64,000 bases of DNA from Pleurostoma richardsiae (lineage: Eukaryota > Ascomycota > Sordariomycetes > Calosphaeriales > Pleurostomataceae): NCBI GenBank assembly GCA_030052745.1, contig JANBVO010000057.1:120355-184354 (forward strand), written 5' to 3'. Positions 34,054 through 46,425 of the stretch are shown piece by piece. The notes under the pieces were generated by a model. That model was not told where the DNA came from. It did no database searches and saw nothing but the letters and a program-made list of their open reading frames with translations. Within the stretch, counting starts at the first letter, position 1; the number at the start of each line of letters is the position of its first letter. The translations under genes were made by a program, and so were the position numbers.

Positions 34054-37000
34054 CTAACTCCAGAAGCTCCGTCCTGGCGGCCATGCTCCTCCTGCCTCAG
34101 CGTTAAACAGTCGGTTAGACCATGCCTCCGGCGCGGTCCCGTCGTTGCTCTTTAGCATCTCAAGTAAGGATTGTTCCTGGATGGGAGGGAGGGTGGAGGT
34201 GTATGAATGATCAGTCCACCCGTAGGGTTGTGACATCCAGGAGATATCGCTGAATGTCCCATCCGGGGTTGCGAAAGACTGTTGCCCGGATGGAGTGTCC
34301 AACTTTCCGGTCTGCTGTGGTTGCAAGATGTTTAGCCCTGTCCGAGTCTTTTATCAAGGTCGATGCAGAATAATGGAGTTGATTACTGACCGTGAAGTTC
34401 GGAGCCGTCAAAAGTGTTTCGAGGTCAGTAGTAGTTAAGCCCGGGGATGGTTGAACAGTGCCTAATTCAGGCGGTGCCCAACCGAGTTTTCGAAGCTGCT
34501 GAGCAACCTCTGGGTTCTTCTGTAGGACCTGCTCTATATCAATCGCCTGGGGTGCTGACGAAGATGATGGACCGTCTATTCCGCCGCTCTGTACATTTTT
34601 TCCCGTCGCGACGGCGGCGTCTGTGCTCGCGGACTTGGGGTGCCATTCGTGCAGCAATTGTTGCAACACGTCTCCGCTCTGAGATGCGCACTTCCATGTC
34701 TGACCCATTGAATGCAAAACCACGATGGATCCCTTAACCAAGGCAGTATCTGACTCAACGCTTCTGCCGTTGGCCACACTGAGCAGATGGATGGTTCCAG
34801 CCGTGAACATGAACTGGGTCATCGAGACAGGCGCGTACCGCAGTCCAAATGCCCTGTCGAATAACTGAATATCCAGGGTGTAAGCAGTAGCCGCTAGGCA
34901 AGTATATATTGCGTCCTCTGAATAATCATAAAACAGGAGTCGACTTACCTCAGCTAAACGCAGGAGTTTTACTCTGCGATAACCATCCATCCCGTAGTCA
35001 GTATGGTTATATTCCTGCATATGAAGTCTCTCATCTAGACAAACGACTTACGCAGATTTATTGCACCTCTCAGTGGCTGTCATGGTTAGAGTGGCGCTCT
35101 GGCTCTTCGCTAACGGCCTCGTCGGGCTTGAGTTGTCACAATAGTCTGGTCGGTTCAGCAGAATCACTGCAAAATGGAACATCATGTTCATGACTAGAAC
35201 GTGAGGCAATGTTGTTGGTGCGCCCTGACTCCGAAGCAGTGTGGAGTTCACTCGAAGTGGCTCGGGAAGTTCTCCGTGCCATCTTTCTAGCAATACGCTG
35301 TTCGAGCGTAACGTCAGCATGCTGCCCTTCACTATCCCAACAAGAAAGGAATTTTCCGCACCATATTTCGTATTTGGCATTCTGTGCCTTGTCGGAGTAA
35401 GCGCTTCTTCGGGTAGAGTAGCTTTCACGAGCCGTCAGCTTTGAGGTTTAAGCGATGTCACGGAGTCCCGGGTGAACTCACATGTTTGTTAAGATAAGCT
35501 CAACAATCCTGCCAAGCTTGCAGGTCCAGGTGAACACCGATGCCGTCCAGGAGGTCCTGTTCAGTTCAGAACTGAGATTGTCGAAACCGTGCCATGGTCT
35601 TGCATCCTCTTCTTCATCGATAGCGGGAAACGGCATGCGTCCATGGGACAGGTTCGGAGCAGGTGCGCGTCCAACGTAGGTTGACCACAGCTTGTCCTGG
35701 ATGTACGCATTGTGCCAAACTCGGTCACGGGACTGCTTGCTCTCAGCGCTGATGACGCCCTTGTCAACCCAGGAAGAGGCATCGATCCCGAGACCAACTA
35801 AAGATTTCCTTGTCGTTAGCATGGACTAACATCTCAATCCCAACAATCCCAAACTGGAATTACATGATACCGGGGCAGGCCGCACGTACGTATTCGGGTC
35901 AATCTCATGCCGCTACCCGAGTAGATATACCCTAAACTTTGTCGAGCATGCCCTGCATGATGTGATCCCAGCAGCATTAGCCCACTAACTGCGCTCAGTT
36001 TAGCCGTTTCTATCTCCTCTTCATAGAAGGTAGAAGCATCGCGAGCCAAAGAGTCGGAGACACGTTCACGGTTGGCGTAAGGCATATTGTCCAAGTACAT
36101 CACCCCGATGGCCAGGATGGCGAAGTGTAAGAGAGGGCTATAATGAGCCGTGCGGAGACTTCGTCTGACCACCAGACCGGCTTCAGGGAGGCTGACACTC
36201 ATATCGTTTCGAAAGCGTCTTTCATCCACCCACCAGCACCATGGGTTAAAGAATGTGAAGAAGACCCGAAGGATTTCTTCGTGCACTGCATCATCAAGAC
36301 TGTCTGAAAAACCCAGTGCCGTGGTATCCCCTAAAACAGTGCTTGTAGAATTTGAAGGAGAGGCCCCAGACTGTGCCGAAGTAGCTGGTGATGCCTCAGT
36401 TGCGGGCAGGTGTTTGAACATTGAGGTTGGCCCATACTCGCGTACTTCCCCAGTAGTGTTATCAATCTGGGAACAAAATGTATTAGCTCAAGGTTCGATG
36501 TATTATTAGTAGCACAAATTTGAATGAAACAGGCGACAGGCGCGTACCTGGAGGCACGAAACAGGTTCTTGGGGCGCCTTGCCATTAGGCCTCGTGGGCC
36601 GGGGCTGGTTCAATGGTGGATTGCCAATTGCGCCCGGCGATCTCTCCTCTGGCATGTCAGCACTCTCTCCTGCTCCCTCTAAATCTCCTCGATTCTCCAG
36701 AACTCCCTCAAGCCAAGCTACACGGTCTTCCAGAGCGGCCACGTAGGCCTTAGATACTGGGCGTCGCCTATCCTGGGCAGTGTCATACGTGCACTTGTCA
36801 TTGTTTATGATGCAGAGGGCTTGTAACGCATACGAAGTCAGTCAGGTTCACAAGGTGGTAGAAGGAGAAGCACCCACCACACGTAGGCCGCTCACCGTTG
36901 CAGCGAGTTTTCCTGGCGACGTCGTGTCAGCGTGATTCAGAACACAGACGGGAGCATAACAAGCACCACACTGCTTCAGACCGCGCTTGAGACGTACTTT

Positions 37001-37164
37001 CGGCGGCAGGAGTTGCATGCCCTGCTCACGTGTCTTGATTTCTTTCTCCTCGTCCCATGGCTAGGCTGGGAGCCCTCGTCCCCAGCCGGTGACATGCTCA
37101 TCCCGCCGTGCTGATAAGGAGGTCTCGAGGCATTACGAGCCTCCAGTGTATTATTGCTGCTCAT
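34054..37164 (-). CDS. Zn2Cys6 transcription factor with fungal-specific TF domain
   Basis: Nine exons (37164-36998, 36912-36878, 36819-36548, 36466-35890, 35797-35482, 35421-35362, 35321-35052, 34973-34391, 34314-34054) give about 846 residues. The zinc cluster is split by two introns, and its six Cys are at 50, 53, 60, 67, 70 and 77 (Cx2Cx6Cx6Cx2Cx6C). It is followed by a linker and coiled coil (VAALEDRVAWLEGVLE). EVREYGPTSMF and FFTFFNPWCWWVDE mark the start of the regulatory domain, with SSWVD, MPFPAIDEEE and LLERWHGELPEPL further on. The join between exons 6 and 7 needs a 40-nt intron, unusually short; a frameshift or a longer skip from 35481 is the alternative. It probably controls the neighbouring dioxygenase, permease and aldolase genes. 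Confidence 0.85.
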
Positions 37165-37940
37165 ATTAGCGTCCAGTGGTGGTAATTGCACAACTAGGTC
37201 TGGTATTGACAGCCAAAGCTTGGAGGTGCTAGGCTGCAGAGGGGGCCATCCTGTACGTTCATCCTTATCAATGTGGGATGGACGTCGCTCTCCCCGCGAG
37301 CAGTTAGCAGCGTCATCACGTGAAGTAGCACGTGAATCACATCTAAACTGAAAGTCACGATTGATGGCGTCGACTTCCTTGAAGAAACACCAAGACAGCG
37401 ACTTGGATGCAAGAGTGCAAACTTTGGTACTTCACGTTGTAATTTATGACCGTCGGATCCTCCAACTGTCTGAGGCGCCAAGGGCCCAGAAATAGCGCCT
37501 GACAATCCCCATGCCAACAGCGAACCTCACCCAAAGTGCCGGTGGATTTCTTTTTAAACAATAGACCGAGAGCACACAGTCATTCTCAAACTCCTGTAGT
37601 TTAGGCGACAATTGTAGTTCCATGAGTTTATCAACTATAGATGCAGCCTATACCCACCTTGAGTAGAATTTGCAGTTGTGTCTTGTCCTATCTTCCTCCC
37701 TATAACATGTCGACAACATATCTACAGGTGCGGTACTGACATTCTTAAGAAGCCTGCTTCCTGACTGCTCATGATAACGTCCCAGTCCCAATCCAGACTG
37801 GCTTTTCCGAAGTACAAGTTAGCTTGTTGCCCTGACGATCGCAACCTGCTTGGATGTATCCGACACCAACCGCATCAAATGAGGTCCTCCCGCCTAAGAT
37901 CAGTTGCATTCGTTTAATTAGGTGGAAAATGTAGGTTCTC
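37165..37940. other. intergenic region
   Basis: Promoter side of the regulator gene and 3' side of the secreted-protein gene. No other feature was recognised. Confidence 0.45.
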
Positions 37941-38872
37941 TTACGAGTTGCCGCAGGTCCAGTTCTGGGTTATGGTAAGCATGTCAAGTTCCGGGTCGAA
38001 ACTGAACTGGGCTGTAGTATTCAAACTCTCCCTCTCGATTGTCGAGTTGCACGTCCCACGGAATGTCGTATTTCTTGTGTCTAAAGTTACGCAGCTGAAC
38101 GAGTCATTGACTGCGACGCTTGTCAGTGTGAAAGATGGCCCTGTGTCACCAGTCGGTGGAGTCGTGGAGCCGAGAGTCGTAGACGCAGGGCTCATCTCAT
38201 AGGTCCTCAGCCAGTCTTCCAGCTGCCATGATTGGTACACCGTATAATTCCCAGCGCAGATAGTGCTCTCTTTCTGTCGAGGCGGCTGGATATTTGTGTT
38301 GATAGTCAAAGGGCTTTGTAGAGCGCATCGGCTAGTCGTATCGGCGCTTGTCGTACAGTTCATGTCTAGGTTACTGGTTCCGACCGCTAGGATATTGGGT
38401 CTGAGCAGTAATAAGTAGCTAGCCGGTTGCGGTAGATTTGTCAGGGTAATAATCAGGGTCACCGCACCTACCCTGGAGTATCCGAGCAGTTGAATGTATG
38501 CGAAAGGTACATGGTTCGCCTTGCCCAATCCAACGCAAATGACACTGTTGTATCGTCTGTTGGCCCGTTACCCGTCCAGATGCAATCGCTCCACACGATG
38601 CTGCTTCCGCCTTTATACCATCCCGCCCACAATGCCGGCCATTGCGCAACACACTCAAAGAGTGTTCCTCGGTTACCTGGGGTTATGCTGATTGCCACGG
38701 TGGCAAGCCCATCACTGTTTCTCAGGTCTGCGCCATCATATCTTGCATCATTAACATGCCACTCATAGGTCGTGTCCGTCCCAATTCCACACGTCCGAGC
38801 GGTATTCGCTCCAGACAGAAGCGAGAGGATCGTGAGTAGGCAAGATAAGCCCATTTTTGTGGTTATTATTGA
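37941..38872 (-). CDS. secreted Cys-rich, N-glycosylated protein of unknown function
   Basis: Exons 38872-38472 and 38418-37941 join in phase and give 292 residues. A second acceptor (ctcag, exon from 38400) is equally in phase. The start MSIITTKMGLSCLLTILSLL is a signal peptide with a likely cut after GANTA. The mature part has about a dozen Cys and many N-x-S/T sites (NCSD, NCTT, NYTV, NDSF, NTTF, NSTI, NTTA, NWTC), consistent with a disulfide-bonded extracellular or wall protein. It ends at a stop directly after NWTCGNS, without a membrane anchor. No family was recognised. An apoplastic effector-like or wall role is only a guess. Confidence 0.68.
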
Positions 38873-39620
38873 CATAGAGTCTAAAGGTTGAGGCGAATAG
38901 ACTTCACATCGCAGCAGATAGAACACAGGATTGGGGTTGTTTTAGATGTCTGCGGTATCGGGAGCAGGTCGAGGAGCCAGACGTTGTAATTTGGTAGGGT
39001 GAGCTATTGATTACCTCTAATTTGCCACTTCGGGCGATCACTATGATATAAAGAGCGAAGATTCCTTGGCTTTGCTTGTGACGGCTTTTGGCTAAACTTT
39101 GAGTGCGCGGTCGAGTTGGAATTTGGGAGACCGGAATATCGTACTTTCAGCGCCAAATGTATATTGGAATCTACCTCGGGGATGTTGAGAAAAGGGGTAA
39201 GTACTTTTGAGTGTCCGGGGAATTAGGCAAGAAATGATCAGGCAAGGCTGTAGCTGGACTTTTCTGCTTGAACGATCATAGTCTCAGCCACGGTTAACTA
39301 CCGAAGGCACAACTCCGTTTAGATCATTGCCGCTCCAATGGCCCCTTGGGCTAATACTGCCGAGTAGATAAGATAGGGATGTTCGGTGGATCATGAACCA
39401 CGTACCGAACGATAGAACAAATCCATATATTACACATTGATTAAATGTTAATAAGAACCACGAACGGCATTTAAGAGGCTTCGCCTTTAGACCTGTTGTC
39501 GCAGCTTCGGTTTATGTAGGGCGTATTTATCCCCACCCCGCCGGAGACATGATACTCTTACACGGCTCAGTCCAGAGAATACCTCTTGGGGCCATTTCTC
39601 TCCGGCTATCGAAGTAGCGC
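38873..39620. other. divergent promoter region of two secreted-protein genes
   Basis: 748 bp between divergently transcribed genes. AT-rich near 39400-39460. No specific element was recognised. Confidence 0.45.
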
Positions 39621-40848
39621 ATGACAACTGCATTCAGGATGCTGGGGAAACTTCTGCTCTCAGGCCTACTGGCGCAGAGATGCACCTCGCAAATGATACG
39701 TTTCGGGTGCTCGCAGCTCGTCATCGAGCGTCTTGACCCCTTGGTCAATCCCGGCGTCGTCGGATCGCCGCACGTCCACCAGATCGTCGGGGGCAACTCC
39801 TTCAACGCCTCTATGGACCCGTCACATCATGATCTTGTCAAGGACTCGACATGTACCAGTTGCACCTTCTCGGAAGACTTCTCCAACTACTGGACCGCAA
39901 CGCTCTACTTCCGGGCCCGCAATGGGACGTACCGGCGTGTGCCCCAGTTTCCCAACATCGGCCTACGCGCCGTGGGCGGCGTCACGGTCTACTACATCCC
40001 GCCGTACGACGGGAAGACTAAAGTGACGGCGTTCAAACCTGGTTTCCGCATGCTCGTTGGCGACGCAGGCCTACGCACGGCAGAGGGAATGCAGCGCCAG
40101 CTCTGCCATCGCTGCTTGACGGCTGACCTCGACAGGGGTGGCGCGCCTTGCACGGGGTCTGATTCTCAGGCTCTACCGAAGAGTTTCTGCCCTGGCGGGA
40201 TCCGCACGACTATTACCTTCCCGACATGCTGGGATGGGAAGAACACAGATAGCCCGGACCATAAAAGCCACGTCGCCTACCCGGTGAATGGGAGCTTCGA
40301 GTCCGGCAGTGGTTGCCCTGATAGTCATCCCGTCAAGCTACCGCAACTGATGTATGAAGTGATGTGGGATGTAAGCCCTAGCCCCAACTTTACTTTCCTT
40401 CTCGTCGCCTGGACATGCGTATTGATAGGAACATTCTGCAGACAGCACTATTCAACCACCCAGATCTCTGGCCCCTGGACGGCTCACAGCCATTTGTTTG
40501 GAGTACCGGTGATAAGTGAGTGCGCACTTCCTTCAGAGTTGTCCTACCACCACTGAACAGATAACAACCAGGAATGGCTACTCTCAACACGGCGACTACG
40601 TCTTCGGTTGGAAGGATGACTCTCTGCAGCGTGCTTTGGATGCTCGCTGTGCCAACGCAGTCTGTGGCCAACTTAAAACCCAAACATCTGAGGAGGCGAT
40701 GAAGTGCACTCTATCGCAAACCGCAGTGGAAGACGTTGACGAATGTAAGTTGCATTCTAAAGCTAAATATATATAAGAGCATGGGTGAATCGCGACTAAC
40801 CCTTTCGAAGGGCTTAATGCAATCCCGGGAGGGGTCATGGTTGATTAA
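39621..40848 (+). CDS. DUF1996-domain secreted protein
   Basis: Four exons (39621-40370, 40442-40515, 40572-40744, 40811-40848) join in phase into 344 residues. A signal peptide ([17 protein letters not shown]) is followed by the DUF1996 pattern: [59 protein letters not shown], and the C-terminal [18 protein letters not shown]. The last mini-exon ends with DEWLNAIPGG, where relatives also end or continue to a WSC domain; no WSC domain is present here. His and Cys residues are conserved as in the family, which is extracellular and common in ascomycetes. Its chemistry is unknown, though some members are induced by cell-wall or copper stress. Confidence 0.9.
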
Positions 40849-40869
40849 CAAACGAGGAGGGATGCTTTT

Positions 40870-40893
40870 GGGGGGGGGGGGGGGGGGGGGGGG
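40870..40893. repeat. 24-nt poly(G) run
   Basis: 24 uninterrupted G residues, about 20 bp after the DUF1996 stop codon. Confidence 0.9.
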
Positions 40894-41975
40894 TTGTACT
40901 TATCGAAGTCGAACCACAGATCGGGCACTATTTACCAGGAGTATTCGCGTTTTTCATTCCCTTTCACTCTTCACCTTGGCAGAACCTTGAGAACAGGCCA
41001 GCTCAACCGGATAGCTAGGTACTTACCTGCCTACCTAGGCATTCGAACCACTAATGCCTGGGGAATAAACAGCCTAAAACCATTCATGACATGCATTACG
41101 GTGGAGAAGGTACCCTTGCCACCTTGCTGGCTGGCTGCCCACTGCACCTAATACTAATCTAGATGTCCTTTCCAAACAGTGGTTTCACAGAGGCCTCTCC
41201 TTTATTACTGCCTGGTAGGTCTTCCACTATTTTCATTGGTCGGGGCCGTATAAAGTGTGACACATGTTACTTTAATCTATGTCAATCTATTTATAACTTA
41301 CTGATCACTGGGATTAATCACATTTATGAAATTAATTAGTTCTTTAACTTGAAATAAACTAAAACTCTACTTTGTATGTCCTTGGTGTAGGTCTGTTTTC
41401 TTATGTTTTAGACGGTTACAGCAGGCGGAGGCATGAATGCACCGCTTAAATTCAAGGGCCGTTGACGCCAGCTGATGACACTTCACTGTTAGCTAAACCA
41501 CACTTTCATTTTAATCCTGCGCAGGAATCGTAAATTAATTAACTGGCTACGGGTCGAATGTGCAACAGAGCAATATCTCCGTCTTACAGGATCCATTGAC
41601 CTGTAAAGTCCCACAAACCAGCATTAGTGAGGAATATGAGACCTGATAAAATGATAATTTTGTGTTATTCGCCTCCGTACCAGAATCAAAGAGGGACCAC
41701 GGCACCAGCCAGTGCATACGCTAGCCACTGAACCATGGTTAGTTCGCCTACTGGCTCCAGTGTAAGATGATCTCCATTCAGCGGCATCACCCCCTAAAAA
41801 GACTACGAGAATTTAAGCATATTCGAACAACGTCTCGAATATTTTTAACTCAGGAAGCGCTTATCTGCCATCAAAGCTGTCCCTCATGACATTGAATATT
41901 TGTGCATAGTATATTATACAAATATAAGTGGATATTAGTACAAGAAAAGCGAGGATGGCTGAAGTATGCAGTCCT

Positions 41976-41996
41976 GACTCGGACTCGGACTCGGAC
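41976..41996. repeat. hexanucleotide tandem repeat (gactcg)
   Basis: gactcg occurs three times in a row plus a partial copy, in the 3' region of the gene at 42080-43465. Confidence 0.8.
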
Positions 41997-42079
41997 AGAA
42001 GCATGATTCGGAGCGCTTTTCTGCAGCGATGGTCCCGGCATTTCCCCTGCTGACGCCTCTACGGAAGTTCTATTTCCGC

Positions 42080-43465
42080 CTACGTTGGCACATCCCAGAT
42101 ACTCGCAGGCGGTGCAGTCGCAGCTCCAGGGGGAGGATCAGCCACAGTGACGGAGTCCCCGACGCGATCAGCCCCCATGGCGCGCAGCGCGGAGTTGACA
42201 GCGTCGCCCTCCATGCCGTCCATGTCGACCGGCCGTTCCGCCTGCCTCAGTGGCACGGGGAAGCTCGGGCTCTGACTCCCGCCATGCTGCGGCGCCGGTC
42301 CCATGTCCGCCTCCGGCGCGGCTTTCTTGCTCGCGGGCTTTGTGCTCCGCTTAGCGGTGCCTTTGGTCCGCTTTCCCTTGGGCGTGACGTTGTGGACCGA
42401 CTCGCCGGCTGCCCGGGCAGCCTGCTCGATGAGCATCTCGTTGTTCTGCCTCGCCCACTCCGCGGTGGCGCCGATCACTGAGAAGAGGGCGAGAAGTCAG
42501 CTGGGGTCAAGAAGCAAGTGACTAAGGACCGACGGCAAGCTTACCCTCGTAACCGAAGAGACAGATAATCTCCTCCTCGGTAAAAGAGTGGCTCCCATGC
42601 CATTGTCTCTTGTGATTGAAGTGTTTCTTGGCTTGGTCGTTGGCAAATGGGTCAGTGCGGTACGGCCTCTTGGGCAGCCTGCAGTCCAGCCTATCGCACT
42701 GAATGATAAATAGCTTTCCGGGGATGCTATCTCTCTGGACAACCCAGTGCTGTCCTGCCACCTCTCCCTTGCCGATAGTCTTGAATCGGTCCGGGAGAAT
42801 TGGGCTTGGAACGGCCTGTGGAACGAGGTATTAGCCACGCACGTGGAGTGATGGCAGAGATCAGTAGGATTGTGTCTCACTGTATCATGATTGTGATTGT
42901 CGATGGAAGAGGTATCGGTTGAGCAGCGAGCCCGCTTATCTGGTGAGTGGCACCCATGGTCGTCCTCGGCGTGGCGTTTGGCCTAGGTGTAAGTCAGAAG
43001 CAGGACATATAGAAAAAAGTGAGAGTTAGGGTGCACATTTGCTGGTTCCGTGTTCCGTTCTGGTGTCCGCTGCTCCTCCTTGACGGCAGTCTGCGACCTG
43101 ATTGAGGACGGGGCCGGCGGCGAGGGAAAATCCCGAGAAAAATGAACTAGAGTAGAGTTGACGGCATCTAAGAGACTGTCGAATGGGATATGTTGCGCGG
43201 CACTCGCGATGTTATGGACACCGGCCTCCGAAAATGTGCGTCTAAGCTGCCTGAGGGCCATCTCCCGGTCAGCGTTGAAAGCGAGGATTTCGGCTCGCGC
43301 CGTTTCCAACGCTAGTCTCGACTTCTCGAAGCGGCTCTTTGCGCAGGACTCAAGCCCCTCGACGTACTCCTGGCGCAATGTTCCCAGATTTGACCAGGCA
43401 CGCGCCCCGAGAAACTCGGGCCAGCTGCCCATCATGTCTTCTGACTCGTGCCTCGCAGCTGTCAT
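42080..43465 (-). CDS. uncharacterised fungal protein with a Cys/His-containing core (putative nuclear)
   Basis: Four exons (43465-43037, 42982-42881, 42815-42545, 42477-42080) join in phase into 399 residues. The N-terminal part is helical (ESCAKSRFEKSRLALETARA). The centre has KLFIIQCDRLDC, TDPFANDQAKKHFNHKRQ and EEEIICLFGYEV, a Cys-Cys-His-His-like arrangement seen in many fungal proteins of unknown function and possibly zinc-binding. The C-terminal part is basic (TPKGKRTKGTAKRS, SKKAAPE), resembling a nuclear localisation signal, and ends in a Pro/Ala-rich tail. No enzyme motif is visible. The matching intron phases and conserved core support a real gene; the function is not known. Confidence 0.72.
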
Positions 43466-46425
43466 CTTGTCAAGGTGACTAACACGCTTTGGTTCGACAC
43501 AGAAGAAGTAACGGAGAGCAAGGGGGTGAGCGTCCACAGAGAAGCAGAGTTCAGCACCGGTGTGATATGGAATGATAACGGCCACAATAGGGTATTAAAG
43601 GGTCAGGCATGTATAGACAGGTATAAGTAGGAGTGTGCATTTGTGACCATGTTGCCCATCACTTCGTCCTGCCCGCTTCTTATATAAAATTGAGCAGCAG
43701 AGAGAGGCCAGCGAGCCAGGGTGAGAGCATGGCGGAGAGATAAGAGGAGAGTGTCGGCGGGATGGGGGCTTGGTTACTTGCATAAGCCCGGAAGTAGGCT
43801 CTCGTGGGGGAGCCTAACAGTGGAGAGGATACGCCACTGTCATGCGTGTCCGCTTGGACTGCTGAGCGTATAGTTCAGAAAACATAGATCCTCATGTGAC
43901 ATAGATGGATAGTACAGGGGTGAGAGTCATTTGTACACCGAGACTTCGGGCTCAAACAATCCACATACTACTTACTGTCTGTGTTGTTATGGGGAAAGAG
44001 TCACTAGCAGCAAAGGTCGGATATGGTGAGGATGACAGGCCTCTGCTCATTGCCTCAGTTGCTTCTTCTTTCGCATTCTTTCTGGTGGTATTAGATTTCT
44101 GCCCGGTGTCCAAAACAGTCTCGAATGTTCCACTGATTTATCTGGGTGTGGTCAATCTCAGAAGCTTTCCAGAGATGATCATATCGTCCCAACCAGTCTC
44201 ACCCGCCTCGCAAACAGGCGTCAGGTCTTTCGAAAGCTCTGTAAGGTGTAGTCGGAGAGGTTGGAGGCCTAGCCTAAGATTAGCTTGATGATATGCTTTG
44301 AAAAGATAGGTGGGCTATAGATACTAGGAGGGTGACACCGGGAGGGAAGCGGAGGGTCTAGCAAAGACGGCGGCCAGGGAGTCAAGGGTCAGTATCGTAG
44401 ATCCATCATACGATATGCAAGAGCATCACCAACACCTCTGCGTGCGACAGGGGTATACCTCACAAATTTGCAGCAGTTCGAAAGCTGGATTAGTCTGTCC
44501 AGTGATGGCCGCAACTCGCAGCCAGCAGTGAGTGCTCCATCCCACACTTGACTACAGCATCCCAGACCATACGAACACGAACGTGTCCAAGTATCAAAGA
44601 GCGCTCCTGACGAAGGCCCCTGGCCCAGGCCATCTCGATAGCACACAGACATGCGGCATCTGTCGTCCCCCTGCATATGGCGGCACCACGTAGGTAAAAG
44701 GTTGCAAGGGTGATCACCAGATCATAGATGTGGATAATTACCACAGGGAAGAGCTACATGATCGCGTCAAACATAGTAGCAAGAAACTCCGGATGCTTCA
44801 CTCGAAAGGTACCAGGCATCAGGCAAAGACCGAGAATCTGCCTTACCAAGCGCGGCCGCCATCACCCCCATTTGGTAAAGACGCGAAGCCAGCTCAGGGG
44901 TTTGCAGTCTCGAGCAGCTCGTGCATCATAGAAAAATTTTTCATGAAGGCGGCCATATTGCTTAACGATGGCGGACCATAGGCTGACTAGTCCGCCTGGG
45001 AAAGGCAAGCACATTTATGAGAATGAGCTTGGTAAGGGAGAGATGCCAGCGTCTGATACACACCGGGGAAGAATATCCTTGCTTCCGGTAAGGCGACGTC
45101 TGCAATGCCAAATCTCAGCTGCACGCTCGTATACGGAAGGATCGTCACCGTAAGGCGGCCTCCTAATCTCAATCATGTTGGGGTGGGGAGCATTAGCGCA
45201 GAACTCCCGCGGCAAAAAATGTCCTGGAGCAGGAATGCCTCCTGTTTAGAGTGGCCTAGAGCAGCGTTGTGCCCGGAAAATCGGCTTTGAATGTGGTGGT
45301 GGTTTGTCGTTAGCTGGTGGCGGGCGCAGTCCCTGGCCTGAAACACTCTATGCACAGAGCTGAGTCGCCCGTGAAGGCCGCATTTTGGGCCTCTTCGTGT
45401 CCCTCTCATCAAAGCCACCGGATCAGCTCCGCGCCGGCTAGTTCTCGACTATTTGCGTGTCAGCCTATTGATTCCTGCCTGGGGGACGCGCGTGGTTTCG
45501 AGGAGGTCCCGCCAGCGCAGGGCCGTCCACGGCGACGTCCAAGGAATGAGCAGTTGGTCAAACATCGGCCGGTTACGCGGCATCCTCGGGGCTCTCCTTA
45601 TGCTGCCTATAGTTCGACCAGGAAAGCTGTACGAACTAATCAGAAACGCAAGGTGGCTGGTCTGGGGCAATGCTCAGCTCAAGAGTAATTTGTGGCGAGG
45701 GTAAGAAGTTCATGGCTGCGAATGAAGCAGAAGGACATGTTTTGTGTACGCGGACCGTGTTTTACTGGTCGATTACTGCTAAGACGCGGCATTTACAGCG
45801 CTAACCCTGTCACTTTCACCATTGTTTCAACGTGGAGTAAAAACCCCCGTTAGTACATGCATCAGCTTCTTCTCGCTCCCAGTGCATCAAAGTTTAGGTA
45901 CCTAGGAAGCACAATGAGCAAGATAGCTAGCTACGTAAGTACAGTACCTAACATACTTTACTTTAAACCGTAATTATTACTATATTAAAATCTTGTAAAG
46001 ACTTTCTTATTAAGTTTTACAGTCTAATACGTACGTTTATTAGCACTCTAGTTAAAACTATAAGACAGCGCGCTTAGGCGTTTCTCAGCCTCGTAATCGG
46101 ATTTCTAAGGGCTAACACCAGACATGTTGGCTCATTCGTAATAGGCGTTATACTAACGAGCAATCAATTTCTCTAGAACACAGCGCCCCAGCCTGTCATT
46201 CTGCTTTAATATCCGTGTACATTGCTTGTTTCCTCCAAGACTAAACGGAATCACGTGCCTTCAGCTCTAATAGCAGAACACCAGGCCCCCTTTTTAATCC
46301 CTTGATACTGCTGCGTAATCAATTACTCCGTCCAAAGTAGGCTAGAATATCCGTAGAAGAACTTGCAGGCAGGAAGAACAAGAACTTGTCGGTAGACCAG
46401 GCATATCACCCAGTTATCCGATGTT
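43466..46425. other. gene-poor region
   Basis: Apart from the decayed frame at 44490-45014 nothing is supported. 45890-46070 is AT-rich and holds taggtacctagg at 45895-45906. Confidence 0.4.
44490..45014 (-). pseudogene. decayed uncharacterised coding region
   Basis: One frame of 175 codons has two internal stops (TGA 44864-44862, TAG 44756-44754) but is otherwise protein-like: VSLWSAIVKQYGRLHEKFF, PLSWLRVFTKWG, RVKHPEFLATMFDAIM, then a hydrophobic stretch LFPVVIIHIYDLVITLATFY. No splice signals would remove the stops cleanly. A possible upstream exon (45130-45060 minus, MIEIRRPPYGDDPSVYERAA) ends at a gtgtat donor. I do not recognise the family. It looks like an inactivated gene. Confidence 0.35.

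Larger units (their letters stand above)
40849..42079. other. AT-rich gene-free region
   Basis: It contains the G run, a 7-bp hairpin (41037-41043 with 41053-41059) and an AT-rich stretch from about 41150 to 41960 without coding frames. The composition would fit an old RIP-affected repeat, but no transposon protein is readable. Confidence 0.4.

Noticed and set aside
42029-42481. 150-codon plus-strand frame
   Set aside because: Antisense to the last exon of the 42080-43465 gene, whose four exons join in phase.
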